From Schizochytrium sp. TIO01 (lineage: Eukaryota; Sar; Bigyra; Thraustochytrida; Thraustochytriidae), in NCBI GenBank assembly GCA_004764695.1, contig SMSO01000034.1, positions 2,674,501-2,738,500 on the forward strand: DNA of 64,000 bases. The letters run 5' to 3'. The notes beneath the pieces were generated by a model. That model searched no databases. It saw nothing but the letters and a program-made list of their open reading frames with translations, and was not told the origin of the DNA. Below are positions 9,858-20,272 of the stretch, in pieces (the stretch's first letter is position 1; each line of letters begins with the position of its first letter). Both the position numbers and the translations under genes were made by a program.

Positions 9858-12800
9858 ATAGCAAGTGCCGCATACTACCATTGTTGATTTTCTTTCACTT
9901 CTACCACTCTTCTTTCAGCACAGCACCAGCGGGGTAGCACTTCGATCTTTTTTCTCCTCCGGAATCCCATTGTATTCATTGTGGATTTGTGATTTCTTTC
10001 GATGCCGCTACAATTGCTGTCCTTGCTGTATGTTGCTTAATTAATCTCTATCCCCTCCAATGTCCATATCCATCTCCTCCATTTGCCGGTTCTCGTACAT
10101 ATGCATGATTTCTATGCCAACGGCTTGACTTGTGTTCCCTTCTTGTTCCTTAAATTTTCCTTCAAGAAGGAAGAAGACTTCAGGCAATCATGTTTTATCT
10201 TTCTACTTGAAATGCGAAAGAACCGTCAAAAGTTTGCTCATAGAATCCTCCCATTTCCGTGAACTTCTTGCTAGATGCCGGTTCCTATGTTCACACAATC
10301 TCAAAATTAGAGATCACTTCTTGTGTATGAAACGAAATTTCTCTTGCTGACACGCAAATATAAACCAAACTCCAAGACTTTGCTTCATATATATGTACAA
10401 TCCACGATCTAATTTATAGAGATTGCTTTCCTCGAGCCAGCCTGCATGTTCACGAGCAGAATAATGACGTTATACCTTCTGCTATCGCTTCTTGATTTAA
10501 AATCGAGTGATCCAGCAAACATGCAAACCCACTCAAATCTTGAAACGAAGAAGTACCTGGCTACAATAGATACTAGTGTTACAGTATTCCTAATAGAAAG
10601 TTTGTTCACCTCGGGCCGATGTTAGAGAACTCTAGTTATCCTCTTGTTACAGGCCTAGGTATCGCACTTTCCCCTTTCAGGGAAGGGGAGATTGAAACGA
10701 GCGTGCTCGCGCCTGCCATAATAATGATCTCTTTTTCTTCATATGATTGCCAAACCTGCCTTAAAAGTAATAGTAACGCCACATCCTTCCTCCCTTCATT
10801 TTAATTGAAGTGGTGTGCACTTGGGCTCGGAGATCTTTGACTTCATTACCTTCAGACTTTAATCGTCAGCTCTGCACACTGCTCACAACAATGGCGCCGT
10901 GGATTCAGGAAGCCTAAATAGCTACACGAGTTTCCAGAGCATGGACCTCTTCACATTTCTCAATCCAGCTCGCAAGGCGATAATTAAACATCCAAAGCTG
11001 CATGTCTACAGTGCAACTTGACAAGACGTTACTTCACAGGTGTTTTGCAAAATTTGCTCAGCACATTTACGCTGGTTAAAGCACACACTTCCACGTTGAC
11101 TGTTTCCATGGCAAAATGATTATATCGGAGACGCCATCTTTGATAAAGACGCCACCAAACCCTAATCAGCGATCCGGCGAAGGAACTCTTGTCAACAAGG
11201 CGCTGAACGAATCCTCTTTGGTCTTTTATTCTTCACAAGCCACAGCCATTGGGTAGCACTGTAAAGATAGAAATCCAACTTACTCGTGCGTACATACATT
11301 CTCCCTGTCTGCACAAACATGTACATAGCCAACCTCTCTCAAGCTTGCATTCCCTCAATATCCTCCATGAGTGGAAGGGTCTTTATTGCCAAAGTATTGC
11401 GTATCGATAATCACTACTTTTGGAAATCCGATCGTAGGCGCACGCCAAGAGCAGGGGCGCACGCCTTCGAAACTGCTCGTACTTAGAAGTACCCAGCAAA
11501 AATTGTGCCGCTTTCTAAAGTTATAATCATACAAGGTGATGATGGCGGTTCCATACGTCAAGGGTTCCTCTTTGGGGTGGCTTCTATGGCGTGGGTTCAG
11601 AATCGTAAGAGACAAGGGAGGCGGCTTGTGCAGACGATGACTTCGGACCCACTTGTGGTCCCCATATATATTTACCTTCTTTTTCTTTTTCTTTTTCTTT
11701 TTTTCAATAGTGTTTCTTGAAAGGCCATGAGACCAAGGCCGACACTATTGCGGCGAGGCAGAGCGTAGTAGCTAGGTACCAGTGTTGCTGGCAATGATCA
11801 AAGAATCGTCCTGTACATGGACCAACCACCTTGAAGTTTGATCGCTATGCTGCAGTTGTGCCAATAACATGATGCTTCGAAAATGAAGGATTATGTAGTA
11901 GGTACATTGAAAAGTAAGTATCTAGGTAGTAGTAATAGTAGTAGTAGTTAGGTAGGTTGGTACCTAGGAGGTACGAGCAGAACTCACCAGAACTTCATTC
12001 AAAACTGTGGCTGCCACTCAGAACGGGCAAACGCAACCTGTATGCGGGTGCCATGGAACAGTTGTCTTGGTGCTCTCGTCTAGAAAATTATTTGTAGAAA
12101 GGCAATGGCCAAGCTGATCGATACCTCAAAGACTCGGACTAAATGAATTAACTCGAAAACGTTCTATACTAGTTGAGAAACGAGAATTTTTTTTTTTTCT
12201 CCTTCATGCTTACCAGTGTCCAGGGCTCCTCTTTTTGCCGCTTGACCATAGAACCATGGTGTCCATGGTGTGTACGAGGCTGGAGACCCGACAAATGTTA
12301 TGAAATTGAACAATTTTGTGCTTCAAGTTCGGCTGATCAGGTTGCCGATGGTTCTTGATTATGAGTGCCCAAGATGTGTGTATAGAGATTGTCGATCGAG
12401 CGAGGGCACTCATCTTTTTTTTTTTTCCTATTTTAATTCTTTTCTTGTTCTCAATAACAACGTGGGATAATTATCATGTACACGAAGAGATCTTCCCTTA
12501 CTTTGTGACTAAACAAAATTTTATTTGTAGTGAGATGGCATCACAGTTTATTGCGATATTGATAAAGGCAAGTCACCTCTACTTTTAAGTTTTTGGTAGC
12601 TCTTTATCGATATCAATTTTGCATGGTTTGGAGACTTCTTTCAGTATTACATTTCGCTCCATCGGCGCTGATCCAAAGCCCAACTCATAAATTTCACGCA
12701 TTCGTCAGGGACACTTGACGCTGATTGTCCTGCTTTTGTAGCTCTTTGGAGGCGATCAGCACCTCCAGTTGTAATCATACCAGTTCTACAACGTTTAGTC

Positions 12801-13773
12801 TACGTCATAATTTAGAAAGATAAGAATGCACTTTGGGCACTCTATTGATAACATATTCTTGGCAATATCTAGCAATGAGTTGAGCTAATGCAAATCTGAA
12901 GATGAGCTGTGCATGACTGCCTCACTGGAGTAGGGGTGATTAAATAAATTGCAGGGATCTTTAGCAGCCCACGCAAGTACCTAGGTAGTGGGGCAAAGTT
13001 TAAGTTCCGATTTATATTTAATTAAAAATATATATATATAATTTATTCTATAAAAAGGTGGCCACTGGAGTTCCAGCTTGCAAGAACGATAACAAGCTTC
13101 CTTCCGACTGACTGACTGACTGAATGCATCATGAAAATGCATTATGATATTTATGACCATCATAATGTGATTCCATGGTTTTAGTTCATGAAGCTTTTAT
13201 CAAACCCGATATCATCTAGTAGCTAACCCTGCCTGATCGTCAAGTGACCACCTCTTACACTCATAACTGTTTTCAAAAGACAGCGGAAGAGAAGAGAAGA
13301 GACAGAAAAGAAAAGAAAAAGAAAATAGAGAGGGAGGATGTGTGCAAACATGCACGCGCCGGAGAGAAAGAAAATAAAAAATGAAAACCAAAAGTTAAAA
13401 GGAGGGAACTTACCTAAAGGTTTAGATGCAGACCTGAAAGACTCTTGGAGCAAAGATTCTTAGCCGCCTTGGAGGGCCAACCCCAAATACCAAACGTGAT
13501 AGCTGTACTAGGTGCAAGGCTTCGAGTAGTGGAACTTATAGTATTAGTAGCACTTTAAAAGTTTTTAGTCGCTCACAGGACTTGTAAACTATTTGGGTGT
13601 GTTCAACAAGTGCACGAGCGAGCGAGCGAGAGTCCACAGTCTCACCAAGTAAACCCCAGCAAGACCAACAATCACCCTTCTTGCATCCTTCACAGTAAGC
13701 AAAGGCTCCGCAGCTTGCAGTTTCTCGGATAGCTGGAGCTCTCAGTAAGCAGAGCCTGGCACTTGCCGTCACC
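9858..13773. other. 3.9-kb intergenic region, no gene seen
   Basis: AT-rich. It contains TTTTTC runs (11670-11705), T tracts near 12188 and 12416, AGTAGTAG/TAGGTAGG words at 11925-11970, an AT dinucleotide run at 13028-13040 and a GA-rich stretch at 13280-13390. All open frames are short and low in complexity. The last 200 bases are the 5' flank of the PH-RGS gene. Confidence 0.45.
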
Positions 13774-15762
13774 ATGGACCCAGTTATCCGCCTGCGCAAG
13801 GGCGAAGTGGTCCAGATGGAGGGCTGGCTGCTTAAGAAACGCGCCGGAGTGGACCTTGAAGACGAAATCGAGGAGACTGAGGCTGATGCCTCGCTAGACT
13901 CCATGCCGGCGTCACTCACACCCTCTGGAAGCAGATTGGAGGCCCTCTTGCTGCGAAGACCTGAACGAAAGCGCTACTTTGTGCTTACCACACAACCTGC
14001 AGATAAGGCGACAGGTCGCGCTCCTCGAGCAATGCTGTTTTACTGTGGACGTAAACCAACGTATGAGAAGGAAGATGAAACAACAAGACCTTCGATAGCA
14101 AAGATGAGTGTGGGCTCGGAAAGCGATCTTAGGCGGTTGGCCAAGAATAACTGGATTGACGAAACAACAAAACCGCAGTGGAATCGTGGATCCATCGTGT
14201 TGACAGACACCACCGAAATCTCATTATTACCAAAGAATGAAATCAAGATCGTTGTACCAGGTAAATCAATCCGAATCAGACCTATGGAGAGGGGCACATC
14301 AGCAGAAACCAAGCTCCTCGCGCGGCAGTGGTTTCAGACCATGCAACGTACGATCAAGGATTTACTTATGTGGGAAACCAAGCAGCACTCCAAGTCAAAT
14401 TTTCAGAGTTTGCACCGCACAGCGTCACAAGTAGAAATGCAAAAGTGTCCAGAGTCCCTTGAGGGTGTTCTGGCATCGCCCACACATCGCCGTCACTTTG
14501 CGCAGTTCTGCGATTTTCGTCATGGTGCCGAGAATCTTACCTTTTACGACAAAGTGGAGGAGTTTGAAGCCAAGATTGATGCAGTTGTGAGCGCATCGTC
14601 ACGTACATCAGCTATGATCAGCTCTAGTAAGAAGCTATTGCGTCGCCTCAGTCAGGCCCGGGTAAACAAGATGCCAAAGGACATTCGCGTTCTTGCACGA
14701 GAGATTCTTAATGACTTCATTGTAGAAAATGCTCCGCAGCAGGTCAACCTCAGTAACTCTGCACGCACCGAAATTGTAAATGCTTTTAAGGAAGAAGGGG
14801 ATGACGCTGTCACTGCAGATCTTTTCACAAAAGCGAAACAGGAGATCTTTTTGCTTATGGAGACCAACTACTTTTTGCGATTCTACCGTGAGGAAATGCG
14901 TAAGACTGGATGTTTTTCGTCACTTTATGGTAATCATGGCCTTTCAGGCTATGAAGCTGTCTTGGGCCATTTTGGTCTTGTCAAAACAGATATGCAACGT
15001 CTTCTTGATGCTTATTCACTTCGTATGGCTCAAGTAGAGGGCGAAGAAAATGCCCTTAAATCTGCTCTCCGCATTTCTCATGATGTTGCAGTAGCATCAC
15101 AACACACCACAAGGCGAGCGCTGCTCACGCTCTATCGTTCTGATGGTATCCGTCTTCAGGCACTTGATGAGTTTCGTCGTCAGCTTGAGGAGAGCGTCGT
15201 TTTCCCACTGACTTGGCTTCAAAAAACGATCGATTTGCAAGTGGAATCTATCATGGATGGAGATAATGAGTACATGCAACGTATTACTGAGGCAAAGGAT
15301 AACCTCGAAAAGGCACGTCACAAAGAACAAGACCTCAAGGTAGTTGCACAATACCGTGATATGGAAGATCTTAATCACCCAGAAATCGACGCTATCCTTA
15401 AGCAGTACAGCGTTGAGCTCGCGAATATCGACGAGGAACTTACCGACGCAAAACAGCGCATCCCGATGTGTGAGATGGCGGTCACCCGAACTCAGCAGCA
15501 ACTGGAAGATCGTATGATTGAATCTTTAGATCAACTCGAAGCACTTGAAATTCACCGCCTTGAAGAGCAGCAGCGTGCCGTCAAGCACGCCATTAATGCA
15601 GAGCATCACGGTTTTGAGGTTTTGCAGAACCATCTTAGTAATGCAAGAGCTGCGTATCTGGCAATGGATGCACCGGCAGATATGCTATCGTTCTCCAAAG
15701 CTTTTGCTGCTAGTCTCGATGTTGATGATGCTGGCTCTACGGCCACTGGGCAAGCCTTGTGA
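13774..15762 (+). CDS. PH-RGS-BAR-like signalling protein
   Basis: A 662-aa, single-exon protein with three readable parts. A pleckstrin-homology domain spans about residues 12-196 with acidic insertions; it starts GWLLKK, has RYFVLT as strand 2 and ends in the helix ARQWFQTM with the invariant Trp at 186. An RGS domain spans 228-370: SLEGVLASPTHRRHFAQF, then NLTFYDKVEEFE, ILNDFIVEN, and LFTKAKQEIFLLMETNYFLRF. It would accelerate GTP hydrolysis on a G-alpha subunit. From about 385 to 635 there are long charged helices with the length and pattern of a BAR/F-BAR membrane-curvature domain. Together they suggest a membrane-bound regulator of heterotrimeric G-protein signalling. PH and RGS are clear; BAR is inferred from helical pattern only. 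The ATG has context GTCACCATGG. Confidence 0.88.
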   Translation: MDPVIRLRKGEVVQMEGWLLKKRAGVDLEDEIEETEADASLDSMPASLTPSGSRLEALLLRRPERKRYFVLTTQPADKATGRAPRAMLFYCGRKPTYEKEDETTRPSIAKMSVGSESDLRRLAKNNWIDETTKPQWNRGSIVLTDTTEISLLPKNEIKIVVPGKSIRIRPMERGTSAETKLLARQWFQTMQRTIKDLLMWETKQHSKSNFQSLHRTASQVEMQKCPESLEGVLASPTHRRHFAQFCDFRHGAENLTFYDKVEEFEAKIDAVVSASSRTSAMISSSKKLLRRLSQARVNKMPKDIRVLAREILNDFIVENAPQQVNLSNSARTEIVNAFKEEGDDAVTADLFTKAKQEIFLLMETNYFLRFYREEMRKTGCFSSLYGNHGLSGYEAVLGHFGLVKTDMQRLLDAYSLRMAQVEGEENALKSALRISHDVAVASQHTTRRALLTLYRSDGIRLQALDEFRRQLEESVVFPLTWLQKTIDLQVESIMDGDNEYMQRITEAKDNLEKARHKEQDLKVVAQYRDMEDLNHPEIDAILKQYSVELANIDEELTDAKQRIPMCEMAVTRTQQQLEDRMIESLDQLEALEIHRLEEQQRAVKHAINAEHHGFEVLQNHLSNARAAYLAMDAPADMLSFSKAFAASLDVDDAGSTATGQAL

Positions 15763-16177
15763 ATATAATCAACTATGATGCACAGCAAATCAAATAATTG
15801 CTTTCAAGTATCATCATATCGTAACCTCTATCTAGTATCTCTTTAGCGCATCTAATACTGAGAATATCACATTATGTACTTCTGAATGGACACAGAAAAA
15901 ACTAATGAAAGTGCATATAACCCTTTTGCTAACCAAGTGAAGGCTTGAAAATGATGGGCGACCTACCTTGAATAGCGCATGTTTTTGGTGTTGATAAATT
16001 TTTCTAAATACTACATTTATTAATTAGAGAACCCCAGCCACAGGTATAATGACGCGGCTGATGATGATTAGCTTCTTGAAGACAGAAGATCCATCAAAAT
16101 CGAAGTAATCAAGGTAAAGCTAAGATTTTGATTTGTTTGTGAGATTTTAGGGACTTGTTCAGTTCGCAAAGTAGGAT
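15763..16177. other. Convergent 3' flanks
   Basis: 415 bases between the stop codons of the PH-RGS gene (+) and the GH31 gene (-). AT-rich with nothing beyond the shared 3' flanks. Confidence 0.5.
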
Positions 16178-19100
16178 TTAAATTTCAGAATCCTCATCAT
16201 ATTCAGGTTTTGTAATCACTGTGGCATACTCGTGCCATGGGTATCTAGAAAGGACTTGTTGTGCAAAGGTCCAGCGATTACCAGTCTGGCGATTGACCTG
16301 CTGCATGGCGCCAGGGTAAAATACTTGAGTCATCATCGACAATGCAACTGTAAAATTGGACTTTGAATGGCTCAGAACGTCGGAGAAGGAGGCACAATGA
16401 CGAAGGAAATCGTCTTCCTCTTTGGCTTCACTGCCCGGAACAATTCGAGCAGGGTCTAACTCTCGCTTTGCGGCCCGGCAACTTGCCAGCATACCCTTCA
16501 GTGGCAGATCAACAAGTTCAATCCCACTCACATCAAGCTTCACAGGTCCATCCCTCGGGTCTGATAGCTGAAATATTGATGTCTGGTCAGAGCCACGGAA
16601 ACTATGAGCACCCTGCATTGGGTATGCTGCAGGTAAATGAACCTCTACATGCTTAAGCGGAGGGATGGTGCATGAGTCAGCCGATGAAGGCTTAGAGCAG
16701 GGTCCACATTGAACAGTAAGTTCGGCATGGAACTTCAAATTTACAAAGTTGTATTTGAAGGTGTAGCAAAATCCCTTATTATCCATGTAGGCTCTTGTCG
16801 TACCGTCATCATTGTATACATGTGCAGAACCCATAGAAACACTATAGTCTAGGAAAACAGTGAAGATAAGGTGCTCATAATTCTCTTGACGACCAATCGA
16901 ACCAAGAGGTGATTCCCCTGAAGTACTTTGAATTGGAAGAACTCCCCCTGCTCGAATGAATGTGGGGATCTCTTCTAAATCAGCAAGGATTGTTAGATTT
17001 GCTGGTCCTTCAAGACGACGGTTTGATCCTAGCTCAACCCATTGGCCAGGGGGCAACCACACCTCTTGTGCTGCAAGGAAACCGGTTTCACGAGATGCTG
17101 CATGGACTACAGGAGCGACCAAGAGAGTATCACCTAAGAAGAATTCTGAACGTTGCCCGTCAATAGTACAAGCTTCATAGGCCATTGGCTCATCAGGGTG
17201 ATTATAATACACTGGCCGCAACGCCGCAATACCGGTTTCGTGAAACTCGCGGTGCAAGGTGTAGGTGTATGGGAGTAAGCGCATACGATGGATCAAGGTA
17301 GAACGCACGGCAGCGAAATAGCGTGAAGGGACTTGCCAAGGGTATCCAATCGCACAACCGTCACTGATTTCGGTATTCGGGTAGTCCTTGTTGCAATCAC
17401 CAGCACTCATGCCCCGATCATGAAAACGCATGATAGGAGAGTTTGCCCCCCATTGAACCCAGCGCACAAACAATTCAGGGTCTCCATGGGGACCAGTAAT
17501 ATCATGGCTCCATAGACCATACGCTACATTTGATGCTGTGACAGTAAAATATGGTTGGTAGGCCAATCGATCCCAACTTAAGATATCGACGTCACCAGAA
17601 AATCCTACAGGGTAGCGATGATTGCCAAGGCCACCCCAGCGTCCCAACGTCAATTCACGTGTTTGCTGTCCGCGACGGATTGACCGTGTTGAGCGGAGGT
17701 GGTTGAGCCAAATAGTTGGATTATGAGCCCCACCCGTGCATCCACCCTCTTGGGCTCCCTGCTGCCAATCAGTCCACCAATAATCTAAACCGTCCTTTTC
17801 TAGAGCTCCTAGAACAATGTCTTCTAAACCATACGCATACTTAGAGTCTGAACAAGAAGCAAAAGGAATTCCCTCGGTGGGGTCCTCCAAGCCCATGTAC
17901 TTGGCCATTGCCTCGAATTGATCCTCATAGACATCAACACCGTTATCATCATGCAAATTTGCCATAATCTTCAGACCGTATGCCTTCTTCAAACTTGACA
18001 TAGTTTCCCGTGGATATGGAAAGGCAGTTCTGTCCCAAGAATAGCCGCCCCAAGCCTCTTTGCTGTGAAAGTTCATATCAAGAACAAGAACATCAAGGGG
18101 GAATGAGAAACTCTTGAATTTTGCGATCACACTTTGCAATTCCTGTTCGTCATAGTCATACCAGCGGGTCCACCATGTGCCGAGAGCAAATTTAGGGAGC
18201 ATCGGCGGCGCACCTGCAATCTTAATGAAGTCGCCTAAAGCAGCCTTGTAATTAAGTCCGTGCGCGAACAAGTAGAGATCCTGGCCTCCAGAGCGAGTTT
18301 GCCACCACCCAGTTTTCGCATCAAGCACTGGCGTTTCTGAGTCGTCGACTACGGTCCAGCCGCTGCGACTGATGACTCCTTCCGTACAATGGAGTGACTC
18401 ATTATGTATTTTCTTCGAACCTGCTGGACCTTGGCAGCTTAGGTCTATCGGGCCTAGAAGGTCCAGGCTTCTGATTGTGCCGTGAAGCTGGCCGTCATTA
18501 GCTTGGCCAAATCGCCAAATCGGATTTGAATGCCCTTCCTTGTCCGGAACCTTATCAATACTTTCTTTCCACTTCATCCATAAATTATCCTTTGCGAATG
18601 TCGTGTTCAACCTGTAGTTCAGTGTCAGTGCACTGGTTTCAATGCTCAAAATTCCGTTTTCTTCATTTGTCGTGAACTCGGGTACGTCAAGCTTGCGGTG
18701 CACAACGGCCAAGGATGCGAGGTCATTGAAACTCCCATCTTCAGCACGATATTCAAGGCGAATCAGGTGAGGGGTCAACACCGTGAACCTTGCTCGTCCT
18801 GCAAGAATCTGAGCTTTGGAATTACTCGTAGCATCCCAAGAATTTTGAGAAGTTCTGAAGTTATTTTGCTTCAAGTTACCATCGCCCTCTTTATATGAGG
18901 CCGCCTCTTTACGATATTTGTCCTGAGTATTGAGAGGGCTATTGTTGTGTACTTGCGATGAGGCATCTTGAGGACTTGATTCGCTACTGCTCCTTTCCCC
19001 AGAGTACTTTTCGTTGCCTTCGTTTGTGTGGTCAACTCTACCCTCACTGTTGCTCTCATGTTCGCCGTTGTTAACGTTGGTGAAGTCCCAGCCTCGCAGC

Positions 19101-19207
19101 CATGAGACGTCCTCCTGAATGCTGGAGGGTTTGGGTGCGCGTAAGAGGACAACTGCTGCAAAGACCAGGCCTCCCAACACCAAAACTAGAGAGCATGAAC
19201 GACGCAT
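16178..19207 (-). CDS. Glycoside hydrolase family 31, type II membrane protein
   Basis: A GH31 retaining glycosidase of 1009 aa, probably acting on alpha-linked glucose or a related sugar in the secretory path or outside the cell. Residues 5-23 form one membrane anchor after a basic start. A polar Ser/Asn/Glu-rich stalk runs to about 120. The beta-sandwich N-domain follows, then the barrel: GTWWTRWYDYDE, LVLDMNFH, the nucleophile D480 in WWTDWQQG, and acid/base D539 in GFSGD. After these come SHDITGPHGDPELFVRWVQWG and MRFHDRG. The C-terminal beta domains include PTFIRAGGVLPIQ. The WWTDWQ nucleophile motif differs from the WIDMNE of lysosomal and ER alpha-glucosidases, so substrate specificity is uncertain. 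Single exon, with mixed codon use unlike LEU1. Confidence 0.93.
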   Translation of the reverse strand: MRRSCSLVLVLGGLVFAAVVLLRAPKPSSIQEDVSWLRGWDFTNVNNGEHESNSEGRVDHTNEGNEKYSGERSSSESSPQDASSQVHNNSPLNTQDKYRKEAASYKEGDGNLKQNNFRTSQNSWDATSNSKAQILAGRARFTVLTPHLIRLEYRAEDGSFNDLASLAVVHRKLDVPEFTTNEENGILSIETSALTLNYRLNTTFAKDNLWMKWKESIDKVPDKEGHSNPIWRFGQANDGQLHGTIRSLDLLGPIDLSCQGPAGSKKIHNESLHCTEGVISRSGWTVVDDSETPVLDAKTGWWQTRSGGQDLYLFAHGLNYKAALGDFIKIAGAPPMLPKFALGTWWTRWYDYDEQELQSVIAKFKSFSFPLDVLVLDMNFHSKEAWGGYSWDRTAFPYPRETMSSLKKAYGLKIMANLHDDNGVDVYEDQFEAMAKYMGLEDPTEGIPFASCSDSKYAYGLEDIVLGALEKDGLDYWWTDWQQGAQEGGCTGGAHNPTIWLNHLRSTRSIRRGQQTRELTLGRWGGLGNHRYPVGFSGDVDILSWDRLAYQPYFTVTASNVAYGLWSHDITGPHGDPELFVRWVQWGANSPIMRFHDRGMSAGDCNKDYPNTEISDGCAIGYPWQVPSRYFAAVRSTLIHRMRLLPYTYTLHREFHETGIAALRPVYYNHPDEPMAYEACTIDGQRSEFFLGDTLLVAPVVHAASRETGFLAAQEVWLPPGQWVELGSNRRLEGPANLTILADLEEIPTFIRAGGVLPIQSTSGESPLGSIGRQENYEHLIFTVFLDYSVSMGSAHVYNDDGTTRAYMDNKGFCYTFKYNFVNLKFHAELTVQCGPCSKPSSADSCTIPPLKHVEVHLPAAYPMQGAHSFRGSDQTSIFQLSDPRDGPVKLDVSGIELVDLPLKGMLASCRAAKRELDPARIVPGSEAKEEDDFLRHCASFSDVLSHSKSNFTVALSMMTQVFYPGAMQQVNRQTGNRWTFAQQVLSRYPWHEYATVITKPEYDEDSEI

Positions 19208-20272
19208 GATAGTCTATGAGCGACCTGGGTACGACGGAAAGGGCTCCGTCCGCCAGGATGATCTATTGCCTATGTTGTCAGAGAAAGATTCTGAAGATGA
19301 TAAAGAACCCATTTGAGTGCATCATCAATTTTCATTCTTTCTCTCTACAATAATGATTTACCACTAAAACTATACGTCTTCATCCAGGAACTCGAAGCAA
19401 ATGGGAACAAGAGATAACCGAAGGAGTGGCGAAGCTACAGCGTAAAAATCTAGACACCATTTGTTCATCCATGCGTGATTCTTGGCTTTGGATATGTATC
19501 AAGTCTCGATCCAAAATGTATTAGGGTACTTTAACCTCTTATAATGGGGGGGGGCACAGCAAACTGGTTCAGTTATCCCATGGAAAGTACGGAAGGACAA
19601 TTCTGAGCTCCGGTTTGTGAGTTGTTTCATGTTCCATTCTCTTTTCGAACCGGAGGTGACCTCGCGCAAGTTGTTGTGGTTCTTGCGCTCATTTAGCAAG
19701 ATTTGCACCAGCGCATATCCCCGTAAGGAATGCATAGCGTCTACATATGAGAAACTTGCCACATTCTTTATTAATTGAAAAAAAGGATGCGGACTTAAAG
19801 AAAAGGGATAAGTGCTAAATAGGCAGTCGGTAGTAGTACATGGTTTAGTCTCAGTCCGAGCCCTTATGTTCCACAAGATTGGCATAGATGAGAATCATGA
19901 ATCAGGACCAGAAGAGGCCAAATCACTCATGACAGAAACGAAAGCAAAACCTTTTCATAACTTTTGGGAGGGGATTGAGAGAACTTTCAGAGTCTTGGAG
20001 GGAACTGCAGTGCGCACGCTGGAGCACGTCGCTTGTAGTAGAGGGAGTACATGAGTCAAAAAGCTGGAAAGTCAGGAAAGAACAGCTTTGTCATTTTTCT
20101 GTGAAGAGAACTGTAATTCGTTGCTCATTCATAGGTTGCAGGATTTATTGTCTACTTGAAAACTTCGTCAACAAGCTGAAGTGTTCGAAGACAAGAGTTA
20201 TTCGAACTCTTTGACACGGGTCAACACGGATCAAGTTTTATTCGTCAAATTACTTGGAAGGAAACACGCAAG
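19208..20272. other. Divergent intergenic region
   Basis: 1.07 kb shared by the 5' flanks of the GH31 gene (-) and the acyl-CoA synthetase gene (+). A G8 run lies near 19546. Open frames here are short and unrecognised. Confidence 0.45.
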
